NCBI GenBank assembly: GCA_029054245.1
Contig: JAIDFQ010000062.1
Span: 29,504 to 93,503, forward strand
Reading direction: 5' to 3'
Length of the DNA stretch: 64,000 bases
Source: Lachnospiraceae bacterium
Lineage (GTDB): Bacteria > Bacillota > Clostridia > Lachnospirales > Lachnospiraceae
The notes under the pieces are model-generated. The model was not told where the DNA came from. It saw nothing but the letters and a program-made list of their open reading frames with translations, and searched no databases. Position numbers and translations under genes: made by a program. Positions 1 through 7,126 of this stretch are shown here, one piece after another (the first letter of the stretch is position 1; every line of letters starts with the position of its first letter).

Positions 1-384
1 CTTCAGCACTTTGATCAGATGTCTTCTATAATGATATACTGTCCAATCAATCTGTTCGCTTTTATACTGCCCCTGCACATACTCCGTAAGGCCAGACAAC
101 ACAAACTGCTCCTGTGCCTCCTTATCCTCCAGAAACATGAGGATCAGGCAAAAAAAAGCATATTCAATAGGAGCGGTGAATTCCTGAATTCCCATCCATC
201 GTTCCGCTCTCGCCGGCAGCTTTTCCACTTTCACCAAATAAGCATTCACGATGATCTGATACCCCAGTTTTTCTGTGAGGAACTTTTTCCATCCGCCCAC
301 CTCGTCTCTCATTTGATAGTATAGTTCCCGATCCCTGGATTTCAAAATCCACCGCCTGCCCAACAATATATCCAGTGCGTTCAT
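1..384 (-). CDS. jetB: Wadjet type II JetB (DUF2398), partial
   Basis: First 128 codons of a gene that runs off the left edge. Reading from ATG at 384 the protein begins MNALDILLGRRWILKSRD and contains EKLPARAERWMGIQEFT followed by FFCLILMFLEDKEAQEQFVL. These are the N-terminal hallmarks I know from DUF2398, where an xxRRW segment precedes a PARPxxWMGIQxF block. DUF2398 is JetB of type II Wadjet, the MukE/kite-like subunit of an SMC-type complex that blocks plasmids. The start lies 2 bases after the jetA stop, so translation is probably coupled. JetC (SMC ATPase) and JetD (TOPRIM nuclease) would be expected further left, outside the window. Family assignment rests on remembered motif resemblance. 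Confidence 0.75.
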   Translation of the reverse strand, partial: MNALDILLGRRWILKSRDRELYYQMRDEVGGWKKFLTEKLGYQIIVNAYLVKVEKLPARAERWMGIQEFTAPIEYAFFCLILMFLEDKEAQEQFVLSGLTEYVQGQYKSEQIDWTVYHYRRHLIKVLK

Positions 385-386
385 CC

Positions 387-1895
387 TTATTTTTCTCTTT
401 CCTTTCTGAAATCCGGTTGCTGCTCAAAAATAATACTGTATGCCGGCATACGGAACGTCCCGTCTGTACAGTCCAGGGTACAGGTTTTTCCCGGCTGTTC
501 CAATGCAATACGATATACCCTTCCATCTTCCGTCTTCGCCCGCTGTGACTTACTTTCCAAGCCCTTAGAAAGCCAGCTAAGAAATACATCCCGTACCTGA
601 GGCGAAATTACCGGAAGCTCTGAAAATTCTAATCGTCCGTCTTTGATATAACTTTCCAACAGTTCCCGTTCCCTTGCCAGTCTTTCCACCATGGCACGCC
701 TTACCGCTTCTTTTTCCGCAGTCCTGTCTATCACACCGCTGCGTTTGGTCTTTTCCCTGTAATTCCGAATACGCGGCGTAACCGTAATCTCCTGCGGTTT
801 TTCATCGTAAACTCCGCTGTTGATGCTTTCCGTTTCCCTTGCGAAATCACCTTTAAAGTGAATCGGTTTCTCTATCCCGAAGACAACAGATGACAGCTTA
901 TGCGCCTCCTCAATATCCTTGCAGCGCGCAAACATCTCCGCCAGCTTTCTATACTCTTCCCTGCGGTTCGCCCCGCTGTTGACCTGCTCGCTGAGCCGCG
1001 TCGCATAGCGGGTAATCTTGCGGATGATTTCATTGGTCGTATCAAACACTTTAATTGCCTCTGAATCTATCCCATTTATTCCCACAAACCAATTGTGTAT
1101 ATTTTCAAGCCGCCCCGCCATCCGCTCATAAATCTGCTGCTCATCCCTTTCCATTTCGATTCTCGGAATCGACATCTCATAAGTTGTCACCTCTTCTAAG
1201 ATGTATTTTTCCGTTTCCGGCTTCACCTTCTTTAGCGACTGTTCAATCGCAGTGACGTTCATCTGCAGACTTTTAACAAAAGACCGGAGATACTCGATTA
1301 ATCTGTCCTTAAAAATCAAAAACTCCTTGGTCTTCATCATTTCTTCCGCCTTCACGCTGTTCAGCTCTCTCATGTAATCCTGATAATTCTGATTTAGACG
1401 AATAAAATCATTGTTGAGATCATTCCACCATCCATAAATCTTTTCCGTATCTTCCTCCGCCATGTCTTCCATTTTCGTCAAGGCAATCCGAATCCGTTCA
1501 AGCAACGTCGGCTCAAGCGAGGAACCTTCAATAAATAAGTTCTCCAGCCGTATCACCATTCGCTCAATCTCAACAGCCGTTTCCGTAAGCTGATAACGGA
1601 ATTTCTTGTTCTTAAACTCTTCAATGGAAGTAACTCTTCTTGTGTCCTGAATGGTTGCAAGGTTTCCCCACTCTTTCAAGGCTGCCAGATCCTGCTGGCA
1701 CTGCTCCATGGTGTAGGAAGCAAAATACGGGTCTTGCGTTAATTCATCATACACCTCTTCCTGATACATCCAGTATTTTAATTTTTCATAATTAAAATAA
1801 AATAACCGGATAATGGAGCGATATCTGCCTGTATTTTCTACATTGAGATATTTCGCCTCCATAACCGGTTTTACCAGCTTTTCATGTATTTTCAT
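387..1895 (-). CDS. jetA: Wadjet type II JetA (DUF2397, TIGR02677-like)
   Basis: 502 residues, full length for the DUF2397 family, which is JetA of type II Wadjet and acts as the kleisin/MukF-like subunit of the JetABC complex that recognises circular plasmid DNA for JetD cleavage. Seen in the sequence: YRSIIRLFYFNYEKL near residue 25, then LAALKEWGNL, DTRRVTSIEEF and FRYQLT between residues about 70 and 105. This is the winged-helix N-terminus typical of the family. The rest is charged and helical, with EYLRSFVKSLQ and a Glu/Arg-rich segment. The start is ATG at 1895 with GGAGGA centred about 13 bases upstream. It is the first gene of a leftward operon with jetB 2 bases downstream. Function of this copy is inferred because the partner genes lie mostly outside the window. 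Confidence 0.8.
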   Translation of the reverse strand: MKIHEKLVKPVMEAKYLNVENTGRYRSIIRLFYFNYEKLKYWMYQEEVYDELTQDPYFASYTMEQCQQDLAALKEWGNLATIQDTRRVTSIEEFKNKKFRYQLTETAVEIERMVIRLENLFIEGSSLEPTLLERIRIALTKMEDMAEEDTEKIYGWWNDLNNDFIRLNQNYQDYMRELNSVKAEEMMKTKEFLIFKDRLIEYLRSFVKSLQMNVTAIEQSLKKVKPETEKYILEEVTTYEMSIPRIEMERDEQQIYERMAGRLENIHNWFVGINGIDSEAIKVFDTTNEIIRKITRYATRLSEQVNSGANRREEYRKLAEMFARCKDIEEAHKLSSVVFGIEKPIHFKGDFARETESINSGVYDEKPQEITVTPRIRNYREKTKRSGVIDRTAEKEAVRRAMVERLARERELLESYIKDGRLEFSELPVISPQVRDVFLSWLSKGLESKSQRAKTEDGRVYRIALEQPGKTCTLDCTDGTFRMPAYSIIFEQQPDFRKEREK

Positions 1896-1969
1896 TTATT
1901 ATCGGTCCTCCGGATATATCTGTTCATACTGTATGAATCTGCTTTTCCGCCCTGCATCCACTGTTTTTG

Positions 1970-1998
1970 ATTATAAGTAATATGAAATTTAAAAGCAA
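1970..1998 (-). promoter_or_regulatory. Promoter for the jetAB operon
   Basis: On the minus strand, TTGCTT (1998-1993) and TATAAT (1975-1970) are separated by 17 bases, a good vegetative sigma-A promoter. The predicted start of transcription is near 1963, about 70 bases before the jetA ATG. Confidence 0.6.
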
Positions 1999-2057
1999 TC
2001 CTTTACCAATGTATTTTTTCAGTTTCAACCATTTTTTTCTTATTCTTTGAATTTCCC

Positions 2058-2085
2058 TTGAAAAATTGCTAATAAATAGTATAAT
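2058..2085 (+). promoter_or_regulatory. Promoter for the toxin-antitoxin pair
   Basis: TTGAAA at 2058-2063 and a perfect TATAAT at 2080-2085, spacer 16 bases. Transcription would start near 2092, 25 bases before the antitoxin ATG. The AT-rich segment after the -10 (AATTAGCTAAATT) is a plausible autoregulatory operator but I see no clear palindrome. Confidence 0.6.
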
Positions 2086-2116
2086 AAAATTAGCTAAATT
2101 AAAAGGAGGACATTTC

Positions 2117-2359
2117 ATGATCGGTGCAACTGCAACAGCAACAGAAATGCAAAACAATTTTGGGAAATACCTCAATATGGTCATAAACGGCGATGAAGTC
2201 ATCGTAACCAAAAATGGAAAAGAAATCGGAAGGTTTATCCCAAAAGATACCGCAGTTTCCTATCTTACCGACTCCCTTACCGGAATCCTTAAAGGAAACT
2301 ATGATCTGGAACAGGAAAAAGACGCAAAATTAAGGGAAAAATATGAGATTGTTGATTGA
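2117..2359 (+). CDS. Phd/YefM-family antitoxin
   Basis: 80 residues starting MIGATATATEMQNNFGKYL, with the Phd/YefM signature TEMQNNFGKYLN, then EVIVTKNGKEIGRFIP. This is the usual DNA-binding N-terminal fold of these antitoxins, followed by an extended C-terminus rich in Lys and Glu (YDLEQEKDAKLREKYEI) that would wrap the toxin. A longer reading from 2066 exists, but the ATG at 2117 is preceded by AAAAGGAGGA at ideal spacing. The toxin ATG lies inside the last codons (2343), so the two proteins are translationally coupled. The protein should neutralise the PIN toxin and repress the shared promoter. Confidence 0.85.
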   Translation: MIGATATATEMQNNFGKYLNMVINGDEVIVTKNGKEIGRFIPKDTAVSYLTDSLTGILKGNYDLEQEKDAKLREKYEIVD

Positions 2360-2750
2360 TGCCAATATTTTATTAGATGTGTTACAAAAGAGGGAGCCGC
2401 ATTTCCACGATTCATCATTGATATGGAAATTATGTGAAACCAACTCCGCAGAAGGTTATATCTCATCTCTTACAATTGCCAATATTATCTATGTGATGAG
2501 AAAAGAACTGGATCCTGATAAAATCGAAAGTGTTCTGCGCCAGTTAAAACTGATATTTCAATTAACTGATTTGAGTGTATCGGACATTACAAGAGCCGCC
2601 GAAATGAAATGGGATGATTTCGAAGATGCCGTACAAAGTACAATTGCAGAGCGAATTCATGCCGACTGCATCATCACAAGAAACATCCGGGATTTCAGGG
2701 CAGGCAGGACCGTTGCCTTTACACCGGCAGAATACCTGGCAAGAATATAA
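2343..2750 (+). CDS. PIN-domain toxin (VapC-like ribonuclease)
   Basis: 135 residues covering one PIN domain. MRLLIDANILLDVL carries the first catalytic acid at D6, DDFEDAVQ holds acids around D92-D95, and ITRNIRDF places another at D117. This spacing matches the PIN_3 subgroup. PIN toxins are Mg-dependent ribonucleases that cut tRNA or rRNA, but the target here is unknown. The gene overlaps the antitoxin by 17 bases. Downstream, GGCTGTT and AACAGCC (2761-2787) can form a 7-bp hairpin without a following T-run, possibly a weak terminator. Pairing of a Phd-type antitoxin with a PIN toxin is a recognised hybrid arrangement. Confidence 0.85.
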   Translation: MRLLIDANILLDVLQKREPHFHDSSLIWKLCETNSAEGYISSLTIANIIYVMRKELDPDKIESVLRQLKLIFQLTDLSVSDITRAAEMKWDDFEDAVQSTIAERIHADCIITRNIRDFRAGRTVAFTPAEYLARI

Positions 2751-2813
2751 TCCCAATAACGGCTGTTTGCATTACCATATAACAGCCCCGCTCGCTGTTC
2801 GCCGGAATAAAAC

Positions 2814-2842
2814 TTCACACCATCAAAAGATTATGGTAAAAT
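2814..2842 (+). promoter_or_regulatory. Promoter for the small membrane-protein gene
   Basis: TTCACA at 2814-2819 and TAAAAT at 2837-2842 with a 17-base spacer, followed 26 bases later by the ATG at 2868. Only moderately close to consensus. Confidence 0.45.
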
Positions 2843-2867
2843 TTAATACCATAACCGGAGGAACAAC

Positions 2868-3308
2868 ATGATCGATGCATTCAAACCCTTTTTCATTTAT
2901 TGGACCATACTTATACTGGGATGTATATTATTTTTCCTCTGTCCTCTTGTGCTCTTTCTTTTCTTCCCATTACTGATCATAATCATACCCACATGGGCTG
3001 TTATCGTTTACCTTATAGGCAATTCTGTACAGCAAAGAAGCGACCTAAAAGGAATCGGAAAAAGAATCACCGCATCCCTTTTATGCTCATTTTTACCCAC
3101 AATAATTCTTCCCATCGGCTTCCTCCTGGAAGACGTTATAAAATGGGGAACGCTTCATTTCAAATACTTTACCGACCCATCTCTTTGGATCACATTCGCC
3201 ATACACCTTTTCATCTTTTTCATAGGTATGCAGACAGCACATCTTATGACCAAAACAGACCATAACAAAAACACTGCAACTGAAGACAACCGTTCAGCAC
3301 TGCCCTAG
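2868..3308 (+). CDS. Small polytopic membrane protein, function unknown
   Basis: 146 residues, very hydrophobic. I count four likely membrane segments: about residues 8-30 and 32-55 (very rich in F, L and I), 68-88, and 105-125. A polar C-terminal tail (MTKTDHNKNTATEDNRSALP) follows. GGAGGA lies 7 bases before the ATG. I do not recognise a family and see no catalytic motif. It stands alone, downstream of the toxin-antitoxin pair and upstream of the large inverted repeat at 3373. Confidence 0.65.
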   Translation: MIDAFKPFFIYWTILILGCILFFLCPLVLFLFFPLLIIIIPTWAVIVYLIGNSVQQRSDLKGIGKRITASLLCSFLPTIILPIGFLLEDVIKWGTLHFKYFTDPSLWITFAIHLFIFFIGMQTAHLMTKTDHNKNTATEDNRSALP

Positions 3309-3372
3309 AAAACAGCGCACACCATAAGAGCAGTCACTCCATGATATTTCAGGTCGAACGAATCGGAGTCAT

Positions 3373-3764
3373 AGGAATCCGTGCCAATGTCAGTCAGTTA
3401 AGGGGTAGCGTCGGCAGGGCAGCAGTACCGTATGGATGGAGAACAGACCGGGCACAGGGGTCGGCATATGGTATCGTTTCAAGTCTCTGCGAAAAATCGG
3501 CAATTTCACTTACAGAATGGTGAAACACCAGGGGAATCCGGCATGGATGCCGGATTAAGAGCCATGCGGCACGGATGCCGCACGGCTCTGTCCTCGTACG
3601 GTTTAAAACATTTATGCCCATTCTGTTAGTGAAATCCGATTCTTGAGATGAGACTTGAAACGATACCATATGCCGACCCCTGTGCCCGGTCTGCTCTCCA
3701 TCCATACAGCACTGTTGCCCTGCCGGCGCCACCCCTTAACTGACTGACACTGGCACGGATTCCT
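3373..3764. repeat. Large inverted-repeat element, copy A
   Basis: 392-bp imperfect palindrome. The left arm (about 3373-3521) and right arm (about 3617-3764) are complementary over nearly 150 bases. In the outer part, mismatches between the arms are transitions. The space between arms holds two more hairpins: 3535-3556 (9-bp stem, TGGA loop) and 3558-3589. The inner arm (CAATTTCACTTACAGAATGG and CCATTCTGTTAGTGAAA) and the hairpins are shared with copies at 27172-27525 and 51579-51886, but the outer arms are unique to this copy. It fills the gap between two convergent genes and begins 13 bases after the stop of the leftward gene. It may act as a terminator, structured RNA or mobile element; function is unknown. 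Confidence 0.9.
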
Positions 3765-3776
3765 CCAGTTGCACCA

Positions 3777-5606
3777 CTACCGTCCTTCCAGCACTTCCCA
3801 AATCATAAGCGGCACCAATGCCCACAAAAACACCACATATCTCACCAGATAAGTAGGTCCCAAAATCACCGTAAGCCATGTAAGCCCCGGCAGCATAAAA
3901 GGCACTGCCTTCGCCCAGCATTTACAATAGCACAAAAACCCCAGCCCAAACGCCATCACCCAGAACAAAAATCCGGGAGAAAATAGCATAGACACCACGG
4001 GAATCTTCTGCTGCGCGATTTCCAGCGACATCCTCCGGTAGCATTCGTCAAGCCATGGAATCTTGCTCTCCCTCGTGCCCGGTTGTTCCACCTCATAGCC
4101 GAAGTAAGAGCTGTCCCCATAGGTAAAGGTAAAGACAGTATTTCCACGATACACATCAATAACCGTATCTGGATACCAAAAGCCATAAGAAGTCATAAAC
4201 CAGGCATTCAAATAGGTAAAAGGATGCTCCGTCCCCCATTTAAACCATAACTTAAAAAATGCAGAAGAGTCAGCCGCAAAAGACTCATTATTAAAGCTGA
4301 TCTTCACACCGTCAGACACCTTTGGCGTATATCTTTCAAGCGCTTCCTCCGACAGATACTTGTAAAGAATCTCCTTTTCCCCCAAAGGAAGGGTTTCCTT
4401 CTCGTCCGCATACACCCTTGCCATCTGGGAAATGGGCACTGTCAGCATTTCCTGATTCTCAGAATCATCCGCATGAAGCAGCGCGGCAACGCCTGCATTG
4501 ACCACCATATATGCCGCTATAATCACTCCGAAGCAGACCACTATCTTTCCCCGAAAGCCTTTTAAATAGAATAAGATTACCAAAGCAAAGACCAGAAAAG
4601 CATAAAATCCATTGTGCCGAAGCAGCATCATGCACCAAGAGGCAATTGCAAACAGACAAACCGTTCCCTTTTTTTCAAAAAACCTCGCCGGTTCCTGACA
4701 TAATTCCTTCAAGAGAACCACCATAACCAGCAGCATCCCCGTAAAAAGCCCATCCTTTGCCGAGCACAGGGCAAACATGACCAGCACCGGACAAAGTCCA
4801 AAATAAAGGGTAAGAAGCGCCCTGTACCACTTGGCAGCTCCCCAATCTTTCAATTTTTCGATAAACCAGGCAAAGATACCTGCCATCAGGATCATTTGAA
4901 TCACCGTATAGCAGGCGATTCCCAGATTATAGGAACCGGTAAGTTTATAAACTGCATGTATGATGCCCCCTAACAAAAGCACATGCATCAGCGGATGATG
5001 CGTCGAAAAATTTCTGGTCACCACCTGCAGATACTCATCCTGTGCATCATATACGAAAAAACCCGGATAGACTGCCAGAAAAACAGGAAGATACAGAAGC
5101 AGAATCACCCCTGCTGTGAGAAAGAAACTGCGGCGGCTCTTAGAACCGGCTTTCTGCTCCGTTACTGAAAGTCTGTTCTTTTTTGCCTCTGTTTTCCATT
5201 CCAGCAGCCTGTCCCAGAAATGCCGCACAGCCAACGTAACGAAAACAGTCAGTGTTAGTATGCTGATCCACATGCCCCCCTGCTTAAAGGGAATCCGCTC
5301 CGTCAAATCCAACTGCGTGCCAAAAACCATGCAAATGCTGAAAAAAAGTCCGAATAAAAGCGGAAAAAACCACTTGGCGCCTTTCCCCTCAAATCCTGTC
5401 TTTAAAATCCTGTTCACCAATGTCCAAATCGCCAAAAACAAAAACACTGGCACAATACTATTGGTAAACCAAAGCCTGTCCCCGGTGACAGGAAGCATCC
5501 AGACAAACCCACAGACTGTCATAAAAGACAGCAGCGCCGACACTGCCATCCGCACAGTACTGGATGCTTTCAAATATGCAGTTATGCTCTTGTCAGTTCT
5601 CCTCAT
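3777..5606 (-). CDS. DUF6020-like multispanning membrane protein (putative GT-C type)
   Basis: 609 residues with a dozen or so predicted membrane helices between residues about 15 and 600. Two long extracytoplasmic stretches stand out: around residues 170-210, with PGFFVYDAQDEYLQV and FSTHHPLMHVLLLGG, and around 370-520. The acidic first loop and HHPxxH region resemble DUF6020, a family of large membrane proteins in clostridial glycan clusters with GT-C-like topology. A transferase role using lipid-linked sugar is an inference. It is the last gene of the leftward glycan operon, overlaps the upstream GT2 gene by 14 bases, and is followed directly by inverted-repeat copy A. Confidence 0.6.
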   Translation of the reverse strand: MRRTDKSITAYLKASSTVRMAVSALLSFMTVCGFVWMLPVTGDRLWFTNSIVPVFLFLAIWTLVNRILKTGFEGKGAKWFFPLLFGLFFSICMVFGTQLDLTERIPFKQGGMWISILTLTVFVTLAVRHFWDRLLEWKTEAKKNRLSVTEQKAGSKSRRSFFLTAGVILLLYLPVFLAVYPGFFVYDAQDEYLQVVTRNFSTHHPLMHVLLLGGIIHAVYKLTGSYNLGIACYTVIQMILMAGIFAWFIEKLKDWGAAKWYRALLTLYFGLCPVLVMFALCSAKDGLFTGMLLVMVVLLKELCQEPARFFEKKGTVCLFAIASWCMMLLRHNGFYAFLVFALVILFYLKGFRGKIVVCFGVIIAAYMVVNAGVAALLHADDSENQEMLTVPISQMARVYADEKETLPLGEKEILYKYLSEEALERYTPKVSDGVKISFNNESFAADSSAFFKLWFKWGTEHPFTYLNAWFMTSYGFWYPDTVIDVYRGNTVFTFTYGDSSYFGYEVEQPGTRESKIPWLDECYRRMSLEIAQQKIPVVSMLFSPGFLFWVMAFGLGFLCYCKCWAKAVPFMLPGLTWLTVILGPTYLVRYVVFLWALVPLMIWEVLEGR

Positions 5607-6552
5607 CCTCTTTTTTTCTCTCTCCTGTCATTTCCCGTATCACATACTGGGGAGAATTGTTCATCGATATATACATCCTGCCCATGTATTCACCTACCAG
5701 CCCCATCATGAGCATCAGCATTCCCCCCATGAACACCAGCACTGACATCAGTGCACTAAACCCGGTCACCAGTCCCGGGGGATTGATAAAAATCTTCTTG
5801 ATGATTGTATAAATTCCATACAAAAAACCCACAAAAGCACAGCTCGCACCGCTTACCGTGGCGATTCTTAAAGGCTTTACGCTAAAAGCGGTAAAACCAT
5901 TGAACCAAAGGCTTAGGAGCTTTCCCAGCGTATAACCGGAAGTTCCCGCCTGCCTGTCTCTGTGTTCCACTTCCACATTAATGATATTTTGGGTGGTGCG
6001 CAGCACCAGACCAATGACATAAGGGAAGGCATACTCATAACGTATCATTTCATCGACTACGAAACGCCGCACTGCAAAGTAACTGGATAGGAATAAATCT
6101 TTCGGCTTTCCAAGCATAACGCGTGTCATTAATTCATTTACATGGCTGCCCCAGTTGCGAAAACCGGAATGATGCTTATGATTATACTTCGCATATACCA
6201 CATCCGCGCCATCCTCTATCCCGGCAAGCAGCTTATCCACTTCATCTGCTGGTGTCTGCCCATCGTCATCCAGACAGACAATGATATCCCCTTTGACATA
6301 ATGGAAACCAGCCATAAGCGCGCTGTGCTGACCAAAATTCTTTGCCAAATCAATGCCGGTAATATTGGCATTTTCCTGGCACAGCTTCCGTATACTCCCA
6401 AAAGTATCATCCGGAGAGCAATCATTCACCAACACCACTTCATATGCATAATTCTCCAGTTTTTGCATTGTTTCCTTGATTTCCTCTATCACACCAGGCA
6501 AAGTAGCCTCGGAGCGATAACAGGGAATCACGAAGCTGACCAGTTTTTTCAT
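5593..6552 (-). CDS. GT2 glycosyltransferase, DPM1/GtrB-like (polyprenyl-phosphate)
   Basis: 319 residues. Residues 1-230 form a GT-A domain: SFVIPCYRSEATLP for nucleotide binding, VLVNDCSPDDT, the metal-binding CLDDDGQTP near residue 95, and RDRQAGTSGYTLGKL. Two C-terminal membrane helices follow (about 228-260 and 268-295). This is the layout of enzymes that load a sugar from a nucleotide donor onto undecaprenyl phosphate on the inner face, for later use by GT-C enzymes outside. Its ATG overlaps the stop of the GNAT gene (ATGA), and AGGAGG precedes it. The large membrane proteins in the same operon are natural users of its product. Confidence 0.8.
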   Translation of the reverse strand: MKKLVSFVIPCYRSEATLPGVIEEIKETMQKLENYAYEVVLVNDCSPDDTFGSIRKLCQENANITGIDLAKNFGQHSALMAGFHYVKGDIIVCLDDDGQTPADEVDKLLAGIEDGADVVYAKYNHKHHSGFRNWGSHVNELMTRVMLGKPKDLFLSSYFAVRRFVVDEMIRYEYAFPYVIGLVLRTTQNIINVEVEHRDRQAGTSGYTLGKLLSLWFNGFTAFSVKPLRIATVSGASCAFVGFLYGIYTIIKKIFINPPGLVTGFSALMSVLVFMGGMLMLMMGLVGEYMGRMYISMNNSPQYVIREMTGERKKEDEEN

Positions 6553-7115
6553 GCAAAAGCCTCCTGTTTCTTATCGTTTATGACCGCCATATAAATCACA
6601 TCCTGATAATGTCCATCCAAATAGACTTCATCCCTCAAATAGGCTTCCTTTACAAATCCTGCCTTTTCATAGCTCCTTTGTGCCCGCACATTTTCTGCAA
6701 GCACCCGCAGCATCAATTTGTGAAGACCTTCTATGCGGAACGCATACGCAATCATCATCTTTGCCGCCTCAGTGCCATAACCTTTCCCAAGCGCTTCCTC
6801 TTCTCCTATAAAAATTCCGTATTCCGCCTTATTGTGCGTCCGGTCGATATCCCTCAAGTAAACACTTCCTACAGGTCTGCCGTCTGCCTTCCTTAAGATG
6901 ATAAATTGAATCACCTTCCCGGTATCCACCATGGTCTTCCTCCAGCTTTCGTGTCCCTGCCTGGTAAAAAGTTCCCGATAGATAAAATTCCGGCGGACAA
7001 ACTCCGTATTGCGCCACTTGACGATACAATCCGTATCCTCCTCATTCATAAGGCGTAAGTTAATAGCATTCCCTTCAATAACATATGCTTTTTTATCTTC
7101 GTCTCTCGTCTTCAT
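6549..7115 (-). CDS. GNAT N-acetyltransferase (RimJ/RimL type, possible amino-sugar acetylase)
   Basis: 188 residues. INLRLMNEEDTDCIVKWRN marks the N-terminus of the RimJ/PseH-like GNAT group, EYGIFIGEEEALGKGYGTEA contains the acetyl-CoA pyrophosphate loop (GKGYGTE), and VLAENVRAQRSYEKAGF is the C-terminal beta-bulge region. Because pseudaminic acid synthesis needs PseH, a GNAT that acetylates the 4-amino sugar, this is the only candidate for PseH in the window. It sits two genes from a WecE-like aminotransferase, however, and could equally acetylate a TDP-amino-deoxyhexose. It is tightly packed: 11 bases after the upstream gene and 4 bases overlapping the next. Confidence 0.75.
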   Translation of the reverse strand: MKTRDEDKKAYVIEGNAINLRLMNEEDTDCIVKWRNTEFVRRNFIYRELFTRQGHESWRKTMVDTGKVIQFIILRKADGRPVGSVYLRDIDRTHNKAEYGIFIGEEEALGKGYGTEAAKMMIAYAFRIEGLHKLMLRVLAENVRAQRSYEKAGFVKEAYLRDEVYLDGHYQDVIYMAVINDKKQEAFA

Positions 7116-7126
7116 TATAGATCATC

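Noticed and set aside
19..324. 101-codon rightward frame at the left edge
   Set aside because: It is antisense to the jetB fragment, whose minus-strand frame carries clear family motifs.
3341..3732. Open frames of 60-112 codons on both strands
   Set aside because: They lie inside inverted-repeat copy A, read similarly in both directions because of the palindrome, and have no ribosome sites.
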